64,000 nucleotides of DNA from Paramecium sonneborni (lineage: Eukaryota > Ciliophora > Oligohymenophorea > Peniculida > Parameciidae): contig CAJJDN010000027.1 in assembly GCA_905182985.1 (NCBI GenBank), forward strand, positions 73,468 through 137,467. Direction: 5' to 3'. Shown one piece after another: positions 25,401 to 35,632 of this stretch (position 1 is its first letter; the number at the start of each line of letters is the position of its first letter). A program made the position numbers and the translations under genes. The notes below the pieces were generated by a model. The model was not told where the DNA came from. It saw nothing but the letters and a program-made list of their open reading frames with translations, and ran no database searches.

Positions 25401-28115
25401 TTGTATGACACATATTATTTTAAATACTCTATCATAAGTTATAGCTTTGATAATTTCTTAAATGTTGGGATAGGCTATTCTTTAAGAGAAGTATTTTATA
25501 ATTATCATACAACTGGACCAATAGGTAAATTTATTAAAAAACTTTTCTATAAATTTTTTGACTTCTTTGTGAAACCTACAAAAAAATACTTATTCAATGA
25601 TGAAGTAAAATAATTAAATAATTATTTATCTAAATAAAAGTTGTACTTTTTAATTATTGTTATCACAAACATTTTATATTTCCTAATAACACTAGCTGGT
25701 CCTTATCTTTTTACATATAAGTTTTTAGAAAAAGATTCAACATAATTGACAAAATAATATCTTTGTATAAATGGTACTAGTAAAGAAGCATCATATTTAT
25801 ATTATGCTTTTGCTGCCCTTACTTTATTAACAGAAGCAATCCTTTACTATAAAATAGCATAACTTGTACCTAATCATGCCGAAAGAATAATTGTTAATAA
25901 AATTGTTTGTGATGAGTAATAGGAAGATTAAGATTAATAAAAACATTTGGGTTAAGAATCAGAAAAACTTAACAATAAAGTTTTCCCTTCTTCAGAAGAA
26001 GATGCTATTATCCTTACAAGTAAACATTAAAATCAAAGCAATAGTTTATTTAAAAAAATGACAACAGTAGTTAATAAAAAAATATAATCTTTAACTGCTT
26101 AGGCATAAGAATTTACATAATCTAAGTGGGGAATATTATTTAGTTATTCTTTGACTTTATTAAGTTCTTAATTATTCAAATTTGATTTATATAATGATGT
26201 TGTTTTTATATTGAATGCTTACCATTGTGAAGAATTTATAATATATGTTTTAGCTTTAATATCTACTGCATTTTCATAAGGAATTTATCTTTCATAATTT
26301 ATTTATTTGATAAGTTAGAGAGTAATTTACGATGATAAGACTGCTAAACTTTTATCTTCTAAATATATAAATGATTTCTATTAATTAAGTTTCCTTGGTA
26401 GAAATGCAGCACTTTCAACCATTTTAGACTCTACTGCCCCATTTAATGTTACAATCATTCCAAATACAAAAATTGGAAGATATTTCTTTCCATACCATGC
26501 TGGAAAAGCTATGAGTAATTTAGTTAAAGCCTATTTTTTTTAATTTATTTTTGAAGATCTACCTTAAACACTTTTATAAATGCTTTTTATTGTGAATCTA
26601 ACTATCAAAAGATCTGGTCAATTATCACCATAAGTTTATATTTCAATATTAACTGCTATTTTCACAGCCTTATCATCTTTTTATAAGTATTAATTTTCAT
26701 TATTTATATTAGATTTTTGTCAATAANAAAAAACTTTTCTATAAATTTTTTGACTTCTTTGTGAAACCTACAAAAAAATACTTATTCAATGATGAAGTAA
26801 AATAATTAAATAATTATTTATCTAAATAAAAGTTGTACTTTTTAATTATTGTTATCACAAACATTTTATATTTCCTAATAACACTAGCTGGTCCTTATCT
26901 TTTTACATATAAGTTTTTAGAAAAAGATTCAACATAATTGACAAAATAATATCTTTGTATAAATGGTACTAGTAAAGAAGCATCATATTTATATTATGCT
27001 TTTGCTGCCCTTACTTTATTAACAGAAGCAATCCTTTACTATAAAATAGCATAACTTGTACCTAATCATGCCGAAAGAATAATTGTTAATAAAATTGTTT
27101 GTGATGAGTAATAGGAAGATTAAGATTAATAAAAACATTTGGGTTAAGAATCAGAAAAACTTAACAATAAAGTTTTCCCTTCTTCAGAAGAAGATGCTAT
27201 TATCCTTACAAGTAAACATTAAAATCAAAGCAATAGTTTATTTAAAAAAATGACAACAGTAGTTAATAAAAAAATATAATCTTTAACTGCTTAGGCATAA
27301 GAATTTACATAATCTAAGTGGGGAATATTATTTAGTTATTCTTTGACTTTATTAAGTTCTTAATTATTCAAATTTGATTTATATAATGATGTTGTTTTTA
27401 TATTGAATGCTTACCATTGTGAAGAATTTATAATATATGTTTTAGCTTTAATATCTACTGCATTTTCATAAGGAATTTATCTTTCATAATTTATTTATTT
27501 GATAAGTTAGAGAGTAATTTACGATGATAAGACTGCTAAACTTTTATCTTCTAAATATATAAATGATTTCTATTAATTAAGTTTCCTTGGTAGAAATGCA
27601 GCACTTTCAACCATTTTAGACTCTACTGCCCCATTTAATGTTACAATCATTCCAAATACAAAAATTGGAAGATATTTCTTTCCATACCATGCTGGAAAAG
27701 CTATGAGTAATTTAGTTAAAGCCTATTTTTTTTAATTTATTTTTGAAGATCTACCTTAAACACTTTTATAAATGCTTTTTATTGTGAATCTAACTATCAA
27801 AAGATCTGGTCAATTATCACCATAAGTTTATATTTCAATATTAACTGCTATTTTCACAGCCTTATCATCTTTTTATAAGTATTAATTTTCATTATTTATA
27901 TTAGATTTTTGTCAATAAGACCTACTAATTTACTTTAAGAAGATTTTGATACATTGGCTTTAAAGTAAAATGCTAATTATAATTTACAAACTAAATAATG
28001 CTTACAAGAAGAATAGTCTTAAATATCAAATTATATAAGTTTATTCAAAAATCCAAATCATGAATTAATCCAGATTGAATAGTCAGAAGAAGAAAGACAA
28101 ACACTATTAAATTGA
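19428..28115 (+). CDS. giant LRR protein with C-terminal membrane domain (contains an assembly join)
   Basis: The ATG at 19428 is followed by a 24 nt intron (with an in-frame TGA) about 65 codons in. The frame then runs for about 2000 codons rich in leucine-rich-repeat units of ribonuclease-inhibitor type, such as LESLSYLDISDNFL, LKEIDISNNS and LKYLDLGRNEF. From about 25600 the protein becomes a multi-span membrane domain: an FFVKPTKKYLF entry, several hydrophobic helices, and FFQFIFEDLPQTLLQMLF. It ends in a Q/E-rich cytoplasmic-type tail at TGA 28113-28115. A 26 nt intron (27879-27904) lies before the tail. The stretch 26728-27918 repeats 25536-26726 across the N at 26727, so the true gene is about 1.19 kb shorter. 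Unexplained frame changes occur near 20050-20110 and 20830. The role is unknown; a membrane-anchored ligand-recognition or scaffold protein is an inference. Confidence 0.75.
25536..26726 (+). repeat. 1191 bp direct repeat left of N at 26727 (copy 1)
   Basis: Identical, as far as I compared, to 26728-27918 (offset 1192). Copy 1 ends at the N and copy 2 starts immediately after it, as expected for two contigs whose overlapping ends were not merged. Confidence 0.92.
26727..26727. other. single-N assembly join inside the LRR gene
   Basis: The N falls mid-codon in the membrane domain. Skipping the duplicated 1191 bp restores a continuous gene. Confidence 0.95.
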
Positions 28116-28682
28116 TATATCCTAAATTAATAATATTAATAATTTTATTTTTATATAAATTTTATTCAATATTTTAAAGCTTAAAAATCATAAAATAGAT
28201 ATCGATTACATTTTATTAATAATTTTCATCTTAACTTATATATTTTAGTTGTAAAATACTCAATAAATTCAATAATTATCATTAATTTTAATTTAAATCT
28301 ATTTTGATTTTCTCATCTCAATTGATCTTTGATTGTTGATGTTTTGTTTATCTGATCCTTCTCTTTTAATTGATAAAATTATTCTTAATTATCCTATCGT
28401 TTTTTTCATTTTTTAAATTAAATAAACTCATCTTATAATCTTCTTATCAAAGTATTGATAACTAAATTGTGACTTTTGAGAATTAATTAAGAAAAATACT
28501 ATTTATAATTCTAAAAAGGTAATAATATGCTGCCTATCTAATTCAAATCAAATAATCGTGTTATAATAATATTCTTAAAATAAATTTTGAATAAATTCTT
28601 ATGGGAGCAATTTGTAAATAATATTAAATATTGATTTTTACAATCATATTCATCATAAGAAGGATTTAAAATATAAAATTAA
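28116..28682. other. intergenic between LRR gene and F5/8C-like gene
   Basis: AT-rich, with no gene seen. The same sequence recurs at 29248-29814 because of the unmerged overlap. Confidence 0.6.
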
Positions 28683-28833
28683 ATGAAATTATTGTTTCTA
28701 TTATTATTAATTGGCAGTTCTGATTTGCAAAATTTCTCTGCTACGGATGCTTATGCAAAATATTCTGACAATGATGTTTACATATTAAGAGAAAGGTCAA
28801 TAATTAGAGGGCATTATAAGGACGTAGGACGTA
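28683..28833 (+). pseudogene. truncated duplicate of the F5/8C-like gene start (assembly artefact)
   Basis: Identical to the first 151 bases of the gene at 29815, and cut by the N at 28834 exactly after the second GGACGTA unit. It is almost certainly not a separate locus. Confidence 0.85.
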
Positions 28834-28834
28834 N
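28834..28834. other. single-N assembly join
   Basis: A lone N between two copies of the same 1131 bp sequence; see the flanking repeat. Confidence 0.95.
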
Positions 28835-29247
28835 ATGAGTAATTTAGTTAAAGCCTATTTTTTTTAATTTATTTTTGAAGATCTACCTTAAACACTTTTA
28901 TAAATGCTTTTTATTGTGAATCTAACTATCAAAAGATCTGGTCAATTATCACCATAAGTTTATATTTCAATATTAACTGCTATTTTCACAGCCTTATCAT
29001 CTTTTTATAAGTATTAATTTTCATTATTTATATTAGATTTTTGTCAATAAGACCTACTAATTTACTTTAAGAAGATTTTGATACATTGGCTTTAAAGTAA
29101 AATGCTAATTATAATTTACAAACTAAATAATGCTTACAAGAAGAATAGTCTTAAATATCAAATTATATAAGTTTATTCAAAAATCCAAATCATGAATTAA
29201 TCCAGATTGAATAGTCAGAAGAAGAAAGACAAACACTATTAAATTGA
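28835..29247 (+). pseudogene. duplicate of the LRR gene 3' end (assembly artefact)
   Basis: Repeats 27703-28115, the last part of the LRR/membrane gene including its TGA (29245-29247). In a merged assembly this and 27703-28115 would be one sequence. Confidence 0.85.
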
Positions 29248-29814
29248 TATATCCTAAATTAATAATATTAATAATTTTATTTTTATATAAATTTTATTCA
29301 ATATTTTAAAGCTTAAAAATCATAAAATAGATATCGATTACATTTTATTAATAATTTTCATCTTAACTTATATATTTTAGTTGTAAAATACTCAATAAAT
29401 TCAATAATTATCATTAATTTTAATTTAAATCTATTTTGATTTTCTCATCTCAATTGATCTTTGATTGTTGATGTTTTGTTTATCTGATCCTTCTCTTTTA
29501 ATTGATAAAATTATTCTTAATTATCCTATCGTTTTTTTCATTTTTTAAATTAAATAAACTCATCTTATAATCTTCTTATCAAAGTATTGATAACTAAATT
29601 GTGACTTTTGAGAATTAATTAAGAAAAATACTATTTATAATTCTAAAAAGGTAATAATATGCTGCCTATCTAATTCAAATCAAATAATCGTGTTATAATA
29701 ATATTCTTAAAATAAATTTTGAATAAATTCTTATGGGAGCAATTTGTAAATAATATTAAATATTGATTTTTACAATCATATTCATCATAAGAAGGATTTA
29801 AAATATAAAATTAA

Positions 29815-30391
29815 ATGAAATTATTGTTTCTATTATTATTAATTGGCAGTTCTGATTTGCAAAATTTCTCTGCTACGGATGCTTATGCAAAATATTCTGA
29901 CAATGATGTTTACATATTAAGAGAAAGGTCAATAATTAGAGGGCATTATAAGGACGTAGGACGTAGCATCTGAATCTAATGGTGCTATTATATCAACTGC
30001 AAGAATTAATAAATTTATTGGTTCAGCCAATTTAGCTAGTCCATTAAGGACTTCTATTTACTATTATTAACCTATACATAAAACTGTAGGCAATCTATTC
30101 GGAGAGTTGCATGAATCTGTTATTATAGAACTATTGCAAGTATATGAACTAAATAGAGTGAGATTTAGATTGTGGGATTATGGCGATAGGATTACTGATA
30201 TGCAAGTTTTTGTTATTGGATAAGACAGAATTACAGAGACAGAAATATTTAATGGATTAGCTAAGGATGTAATGACTATTAAATTTCCTGATTAACTTGT
30301 TTCAAAAATTAAACTTTACAATACAAATGGGGCAAATATTGAAACCAAAAGATTTTCTATTATTAAAATTTAAGCATATTATGCATTTTGA
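29815..30391 (+). CDS. small secreted F5/8C-like (BTBD9-type) domain protein, frameshifted
   Basis: The ATG at 29815 gives a clear signal peptide (MKLLFLLLLIGSS). After about 50 codons comes a discoidin-like domain: SESNGAIISTARINKFIGSA, ELLQVYELNRVRFRLWDYGD, and a C-terminal KRFSIIKIQAYYAF. The RxRLWDYxxR phrase and order resemble the F5/8C-like domain at the C-terminus of BTBD9 proteins. Such domains bind carbohydrate or protein ligands, and the signal peptide suggests an exported protein. A tandem 7 bp repeat GGACGTA (29952-29965) puts the two halves out of frame; with one unit the ORF is continuous to TGA 30389-30391. No ordinary intron explains it. Confidence 0.6.
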
Positions 30392-30980
30392 TATATATAA
30401 AATAATAATATCAAGCTTATTAACTTTACTTTATTTTTTTGGTATATATATTTTGTAGATTAAATAATTGTCAACTCCCAGAAATTCAATAATAAAAAGA
30501 GATTTTCCTTGATAATCATTAATATTATTGAAATTAATCTTGAAAAGATAAAGAAGTAGAAAAATTATTTTTTAAACTAAAACCGTGTCGAATGCTACCT
30601 CTACCATTTGATTATTATTATCTACTTGTTAATTGATCTAAATTATCTTCTAATAGATCCAAGCTACAAAATTTATCCTTTTGAAATTGACTTAAATTGT
30701 TTAAACACACTTTATTTATCACCTGAATTATTTTGCTGTCATTTTTTATTTGTTGTAATTCTATTTTTTCTTTATATCATAACATTTAACCAATTCAGTA
30801 CTACTTAATTAAATTATTCATGTCGAATTCCTATCATTTCTAGGACAAACAATTTAACAAAATTAGATTCTGTTTTTCTTCTTAATTAGAATTTCGTTGA
30901 AAGGTCATTTATATAATATTGCTTAAGCTATATTAAAAACTATTTCAAATTTAATAATTAAGTTATTTTTATTTAAATGA
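30392..30980. other. intergenic, nothing recognised
   Basis: AT-rich. A hydrophobic run of open codons at 30608-30808 has no support as a gene. Confidence 0.5.
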
Positions 30981-31260
30981 TCATGATAATTCCCTTTTTT
31001 TAAATAATTTTTCCACCTTTATAGTTTAAAGCCTTCTCTAAACTTCCATTTCTGTCTAAAAACTTGACCATAATACTAAATAATTTGAATATGGTTATCC
31101 ATTCATATTAAATTATTAATAAAGTCTTAAATATTTAGGATAATTACTTACTTAAATAATATGCATTCTTGAAAACGACTTTTGATATTTGTTTATTTAG
31201 ATATTAATGATTCTAATTTGGTTTAATTTTTAAAGCTAAATAAATAGCATAAAATTTCAT
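30981..31260 (-). CDS. hypothetical short protein
   Basis: The ATG at 31260 opens a two-exon frame. A 26 nt intron (GTAAGTAATT...TTTAAG) follows about 38 codons, and the second exon ends at TGA 30981-30983. The product of about 84 residues is basic and hydrophobic (KQISKVVFKNAYYLTLY; then QRRLQTIKVEKLFKKRE). No domain is recognised. It is shorter than most proteins here and may be a remnant. Confidence 0.35.
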
Positions 31261-31813
31261 ATTTAAACTTTGGTAAAGTATTGATATTAATAATTCAATC
31301 TACTTGCCAATGTATTAAATTAATTATTTATAACTGATTTTCTTTTATTTAATTAAGCAGAAAAAAAGAACAAAGAAATAGGTAATAAAAATTATTACAT
31401 TTATAAAGTAAACGAAAACTTTTAGAATACTAAGACTAAAAATGAACAAGATTTTTATTTAAATAAATTAAATTAATTTAATTGTTATATTAATATTATA
31501 ATAAGATTAATTATTAGTAATAAAATTAATTTAGGGGTAATATTTTGAATTTATATCTTTCATACATTTATTTAGTTTTTTAATATACTCTCATTAAACC
31601 CTAATAAAATAGCTTTAGATCTTTCACATGGAATCAAATCAATGTTTAAATAAATTTCATAAATAATATCTTAGATATTTAAGTCAGATAATTAAAGTAA
31701 ATTGAACATTTAATAAGAGATTTAACGAATAATCTCATTTTGGTTTTCATTGATATTTTAATAATTTTCAATTTATTTTTTGATTATTAATTATTGGTGT
31801 TTCTCTATATTAT
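31261..31813. other. intergenic, nothing recognised
   Basis: AT-rich sequence between the short hypothetical protein and the kinase-like gene. No supported feature. Confidence 0.5.
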
Positions 31814-33259
31814 TCAAAATGTTACACTTATCTTGAAATTATTTTTGATTAAAAAATCCTATTAAATTTAACTCATCATCCAAACTTAAATTATATTAAT
31901 AATGTACTCATAATTGGCTTTAAATAATAAAAGTTTCAAAATTTATTTAGTAAATTAATCTAATTCTTTTTGCTTTTCAAAAAATTACTTTGCATTTTGA
32001 TCTTAACTGTTTTAAGATTTTTAGAGAGCCAATCTGTTGCTTGATAAATTTTGAAGGTCTTCAATTTATTGTTTAGTTTTTTTGTAAAGCTCATCCTGAT
32101 TTTAAAGTTTTTAGTTTGGAATTATCACTTCAAATTCAGGAAGCAACAATTACCAATCTGATAAGACCACATTAAATTATTTATGTTGTTCGTTCTTTTT
32201 GAATCTTGAAATTAAAATGTTGTTTCTTTTCACAGTCATCATATTCCCAAAAATTTATTAACTTATATTCTCAATTTATTAATTAGCCTTTTCTGTCTTA
32301 TCTTATAAAACTAAAGAAATTATTTGAATGACCTCACATGCAATTAATAATTTTTCTGCAAAAGTTATTTTTGGATGACGACTATAAATTAATAAAAATT
32401 ATAAAAAATACCTAACAGTATAAACATTAAATTATTCCAATTAACTTATGATATAGCAATTGCAATAGTCTGGCTCCTTATCAATTTTTTCAATCTTATA
32501 ATAATAATATTTTTAACATTTCTCATTTAGAAACAATAAATTTTTTTAACTCTACAATTTTCTCACTCTTTGAATCCATTAATTTATATGATCTACATTC
32601 ACCATAGGTATTAATTTAACACAACAATATTTTTCTTCTATTTTACCAATAAAAGTGCAAATAGGTGATTTTTATTTCTAAATTAATCTCACTAAAGTTA
32701 TTGAATGTTTATATTCTGTAAATTCATTTATTTTGGAGAAATCATATTTATTTTATATATCGCAAATATTTCTATTTACTATCTTAGGTCCTTTAAAATC
32801 ATTATTTTATGATTAGTCTTTTTATTCTATTGAATCTTGATTAAAGTTTTTTTCTAATTCTTCTACAATTGAAGCTTTATTATTTTAAAAAAAAGTAGTT
32901 TTGCTTAGGATTTCTTCCATTATCTTTTCAAATATTTATACATCATTTTCATTATCACAACTATCTGATGGTTCAATAGAAATGGTAGATATTCTATCAA
33001 GTAGATTAACTTCCCTAATATCTAAACTCCTTTCCTTCTCTTTTGGTTAGGGAATTACTTTTTCAATTTAAAAATTATTTTCTGAGGGTGTAGGTTTATT
33101 TACTTCTGCAGGTTTATTTTCTTCTGCTTTTACAATGTTTTATTGTATTTATGAGACATTTTCTACAATAGCCTCCTATTAGTCATTATGGTTTTTTTTT
33201 TCTTTGAGTTATTATTTATTTTTTTTGCATTTTTTGCAATAATTGCAACAGTTTCCCAT
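31814..33259 (-). CDS. MGNCC-type lipid-anchored kinase-like protein (probable pseudokinase)
   Basis: The ATG at 33259 gives MGNCCNYCKKCKK, a strong N-myristoylation context with adjacent Cys for palmitoylation. A disordered E/K/P-rich region of about 200 residues follows, then a kinase-like domain. A beta3-type Lys sits in YCCVKLIPM, helix-like AEKLLIACEVIQII follows, and later NNILISRF...FNVVLSDW stands where the catalytic loop Asn and DFG would be. No clear Gly-loop or HRD is visible and DFG is replaced. A 30 nt intron (GTATTTTTTA...TTATAG) interrupts the domain. The Q-rich C-terminus ends at TGA 31814-31816. The kinase relationship is inferred from motif order only. A membrane-tethered signalling scaffold is plausible. 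Confidence 0.55.
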
Positions 33260-33456
33260 TAGAAATAAAATTATTAATCTTTCAGATTACAATAGCCATT
33301 AATAATTTGAATATAAATAATTCCATCTGAAAAAAATAAAATATCTTTATATTATAATTTAATTGATTTTATATATGCAGATCTTTTACTTTTGAAAACA
33401 ATCTTCTTATTTAAATTTGATAATAATTTATAATTATATGAAAAAATAATTATTTA

Positions 33457-33910
33457 TCAGTTTTTATTTAATTTTTCTTTTTCTATTTTTTTGATCATTA
33501 AATTTAAATAATTTTTTAACACTGGTTATCCTTTTGCATTTTTTTAAGTAAAGACTTTTTTAATTTGTTTTCTTTCCATTTTATTTTTTTTTTTCTCTTT
33601 AATTTGTTATTTTTATTATTATTGATTTTAGGAAAGTTAAATTTCTTCTTATTCTCTATTATTATTTTAATCTGAAGCAAAAAGCTTTATTAATAATAAA
33701 TCTTATTTACATTTTAATAAAAGGATTGCTTTTTTTCTGCTAGAATATCTTTTCCAAGTTTTTCTGTCAATTCTTAATTATAATATTTTTCTTTTTATCT
33801 AAATTTTCTTTGTAATTAAGACTGCTTAATTTTTTCTTTTTAAATTCCTTAGATTAAAAAATGAAAATACTTAATCGTTTTCTTTCTTAAAGAATTGCAT
33901 TAACATCCAT
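33457..33910 (-). CDS. Fyv7/TAP26-like rRNA-processing protein
   Basis: The ATG at 33910, a 23 nt intron and the TGA at 33457-33459 give about 142 very basic, Gln-rich residues. The N-terminal part reads as a K/R-rich helix, and near the C-terminus is FTQKNAKGQPVLKNYL followed by MIKKIEKEK. The KGQPxxxxxxxxxLxxKI pattern is the hallmark of the Fyv7/TAP26 family (yeast Fyv7, human CCDC59), which acts in early small-subunit rRNA processing in the nucleolus. It lies 34 bases downstream of the CDK5RAP1-like stop, on the same strand. Confidence 0.6.
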
Positions 33911-33944
33911 GAATTTATAAATTAATTATTAAGTTTATATGAAT

Positions 33945-35526
33945 TCAATTAAAATTTATATCACATTTATTTATAGGGTTTGCTTAGAGTGTTTTTAAAC
34001 CACTACTAACAATTTAAACTTCTACAAAATCACCAATAGAATAGAAATTATCCAAATTTTAAAATACAACAGTTTTATTGGAATCTGTTCTTCCTTTAAG
34101 TTGATTAGGTTTATTACCTACTTGTTCAACTAAAACAATATGTTTCCTAAGTTTAAAATTTGATAATACTTTCCAACATCAAGTGAATTTTTATAATTCA
34201 TAATTTTGTGTTGTTAATCAATAAGTATTTCAAGACGACTAAGTTTAACACTTTCAGGTACATTGTCTTAAAAATTTCTATAAGCATGTGTTTTTTCTCT
34301 CATAGAATAAGCAAACATAAAAGCCTATTTAAAAGATAGTTTTTTTACATTTTCAAATTAGACAGATTACATCAAACTTAAAGTTTATTAAAAATCATAT
34401 TCAGTTTCATCACAAAAACCAACAATTACATCAGTTGATAAGGTTACATTTGGAATAGAGTTTCTAATTTCATTACATAAGTCTTCAATTGCTCTTCTTG
34501 TATAATTTCTTCTCATTTTTTATAATATCTCATCAGAACCTGATTGAATAGGAATATGGATGCTAAATTACAAAATTTATACTTTTTGCATATATTTGGA
34601 TGTTTTGCAATCACTTCTAAAACTTTTTTAGGGAAGTTTTTAGGATGAGGCGAAGTAAATCTGATTCTAATGTTTGGAAATGTAATTGCTATTTGATTTA
34701 AAAGTTAATCAAATCTAATTCCATTTCCAGATCTTAATTTATAAAGTTCTGTAAAACCAACAGTATTTTCATGTTAACTTTAAATATTTTCATCATGATA
34801 AAAATAACTATTAACATTTTACCCTAAAAGTGTTATTTCCTTAATTCCTTTTTAAGTTAATGTTTAGATTTCACTAAGAATACTTTCTGGATTTCTACTT
34901 CTTTCTCTTCCTCTAGTAAAAGGAACAACACAAAATGAACACATATTATTACATCCTCTCATTATAGAAACATATGTTGTTATACTATCAGTAGGATTTA
35001 TAGGAAGTATATCATCATATGTTTCTGTTTATGAAAGTTCTGTATTTATTTGTTTATCTCTAGTTAATTGAAATGATTCTAATAGATTAGGTAATGATTT
35101 ATAGCTATCTGGACCGACAATAATGTCTGCCCCTTAAGTAAATAATTATTATTTAAGTCTTTCTGCCATACATCCTAATATACCAAGAACTTTATTTTAA
35201 GATTTTAATTCTGACATTCTTTGAAACACTTTTTTCTCAGCATTTGCTCTTATTGAACATGTATTTAAAAATATAATATCAGCTTCACCTATGTTGGTTG
35301 TATTAGAATATCCTTCATTTGATAAAATTGATTACACAATTTAGGAATCATTTGTATTCATTTAACATCCATAAGTTTCAATAAAAAACTTAGGACCATT
35401 ATTTGTATTATGAGTTTATGGGGTATTCTACTACATGAATTCAGATAAAGAAGGAATATCACTTAGGTTTCTTTTAGATGAGGAAAACAAACTTTTTGGA
35501 AAAGTTTTAATTAATAATCTCATCAT
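33945..35526 (-). CDS. CDK5RAP1: CDK5RAP1/MiaB-like tRNA methylthiotransferase
   Basis: The first of two tandem ATGs is at 35526. The N-terminal UPF0004 domain has three conserved Cys in [20 protein letters not shown] and GILGCMAER. The radical-SAM cluster motif is present as [20 protein letters not shown] (CxxxCxxC), then [12 protein letters not shown]...MRRNYTR and [10 protein letters not shown]. The C-terminal TRAM domain includes VLVEQVGNK and GDFVEVQI. Introns of 20 nt (within the radical-SAM core) and 23 nt (before TRAM) restore the frame, and TGA is at 33945-33947. Enzymes of this family add 2-methylthio to N6-isopentenyl-adenosine-37 of tRNAs, usually in mitochondria in eukaryotes; the basic N-terminus ([16 protein letters not shown]) fits a targeting peptide. 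Confidence 0.92.
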
Positions 35527-35632
35527 TTCTAAATATTATATAATTATTGTATTTCTAAACTAAATTTATTCTTATACATATTCTTAAAGCATTAATTAGA
35601 TTAACTATTTTTATTTTAATATTTTATAATTT

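Larger units (their letters stand above)
27703..28833 (+). repeat. 1131 bp direct repeat left of N at 28834 (copy 1)
   Basis: Matches 28835-29965 at an offset of 1132. It spans the 3' end of the LRR gene, the intergenic region and the first 50 codons of the F5/8C-like gene. The second copy continues into unique sequence, which marks it as the contiguous one. Confidence 0.92.

Noticed and set aside
25536..29965. Real tandem duplications of the LRR and F5/8C-like genes
   Set aside because: Both duplicates abut a single N and are identical where compared; unmerged contig overlap explains them better.
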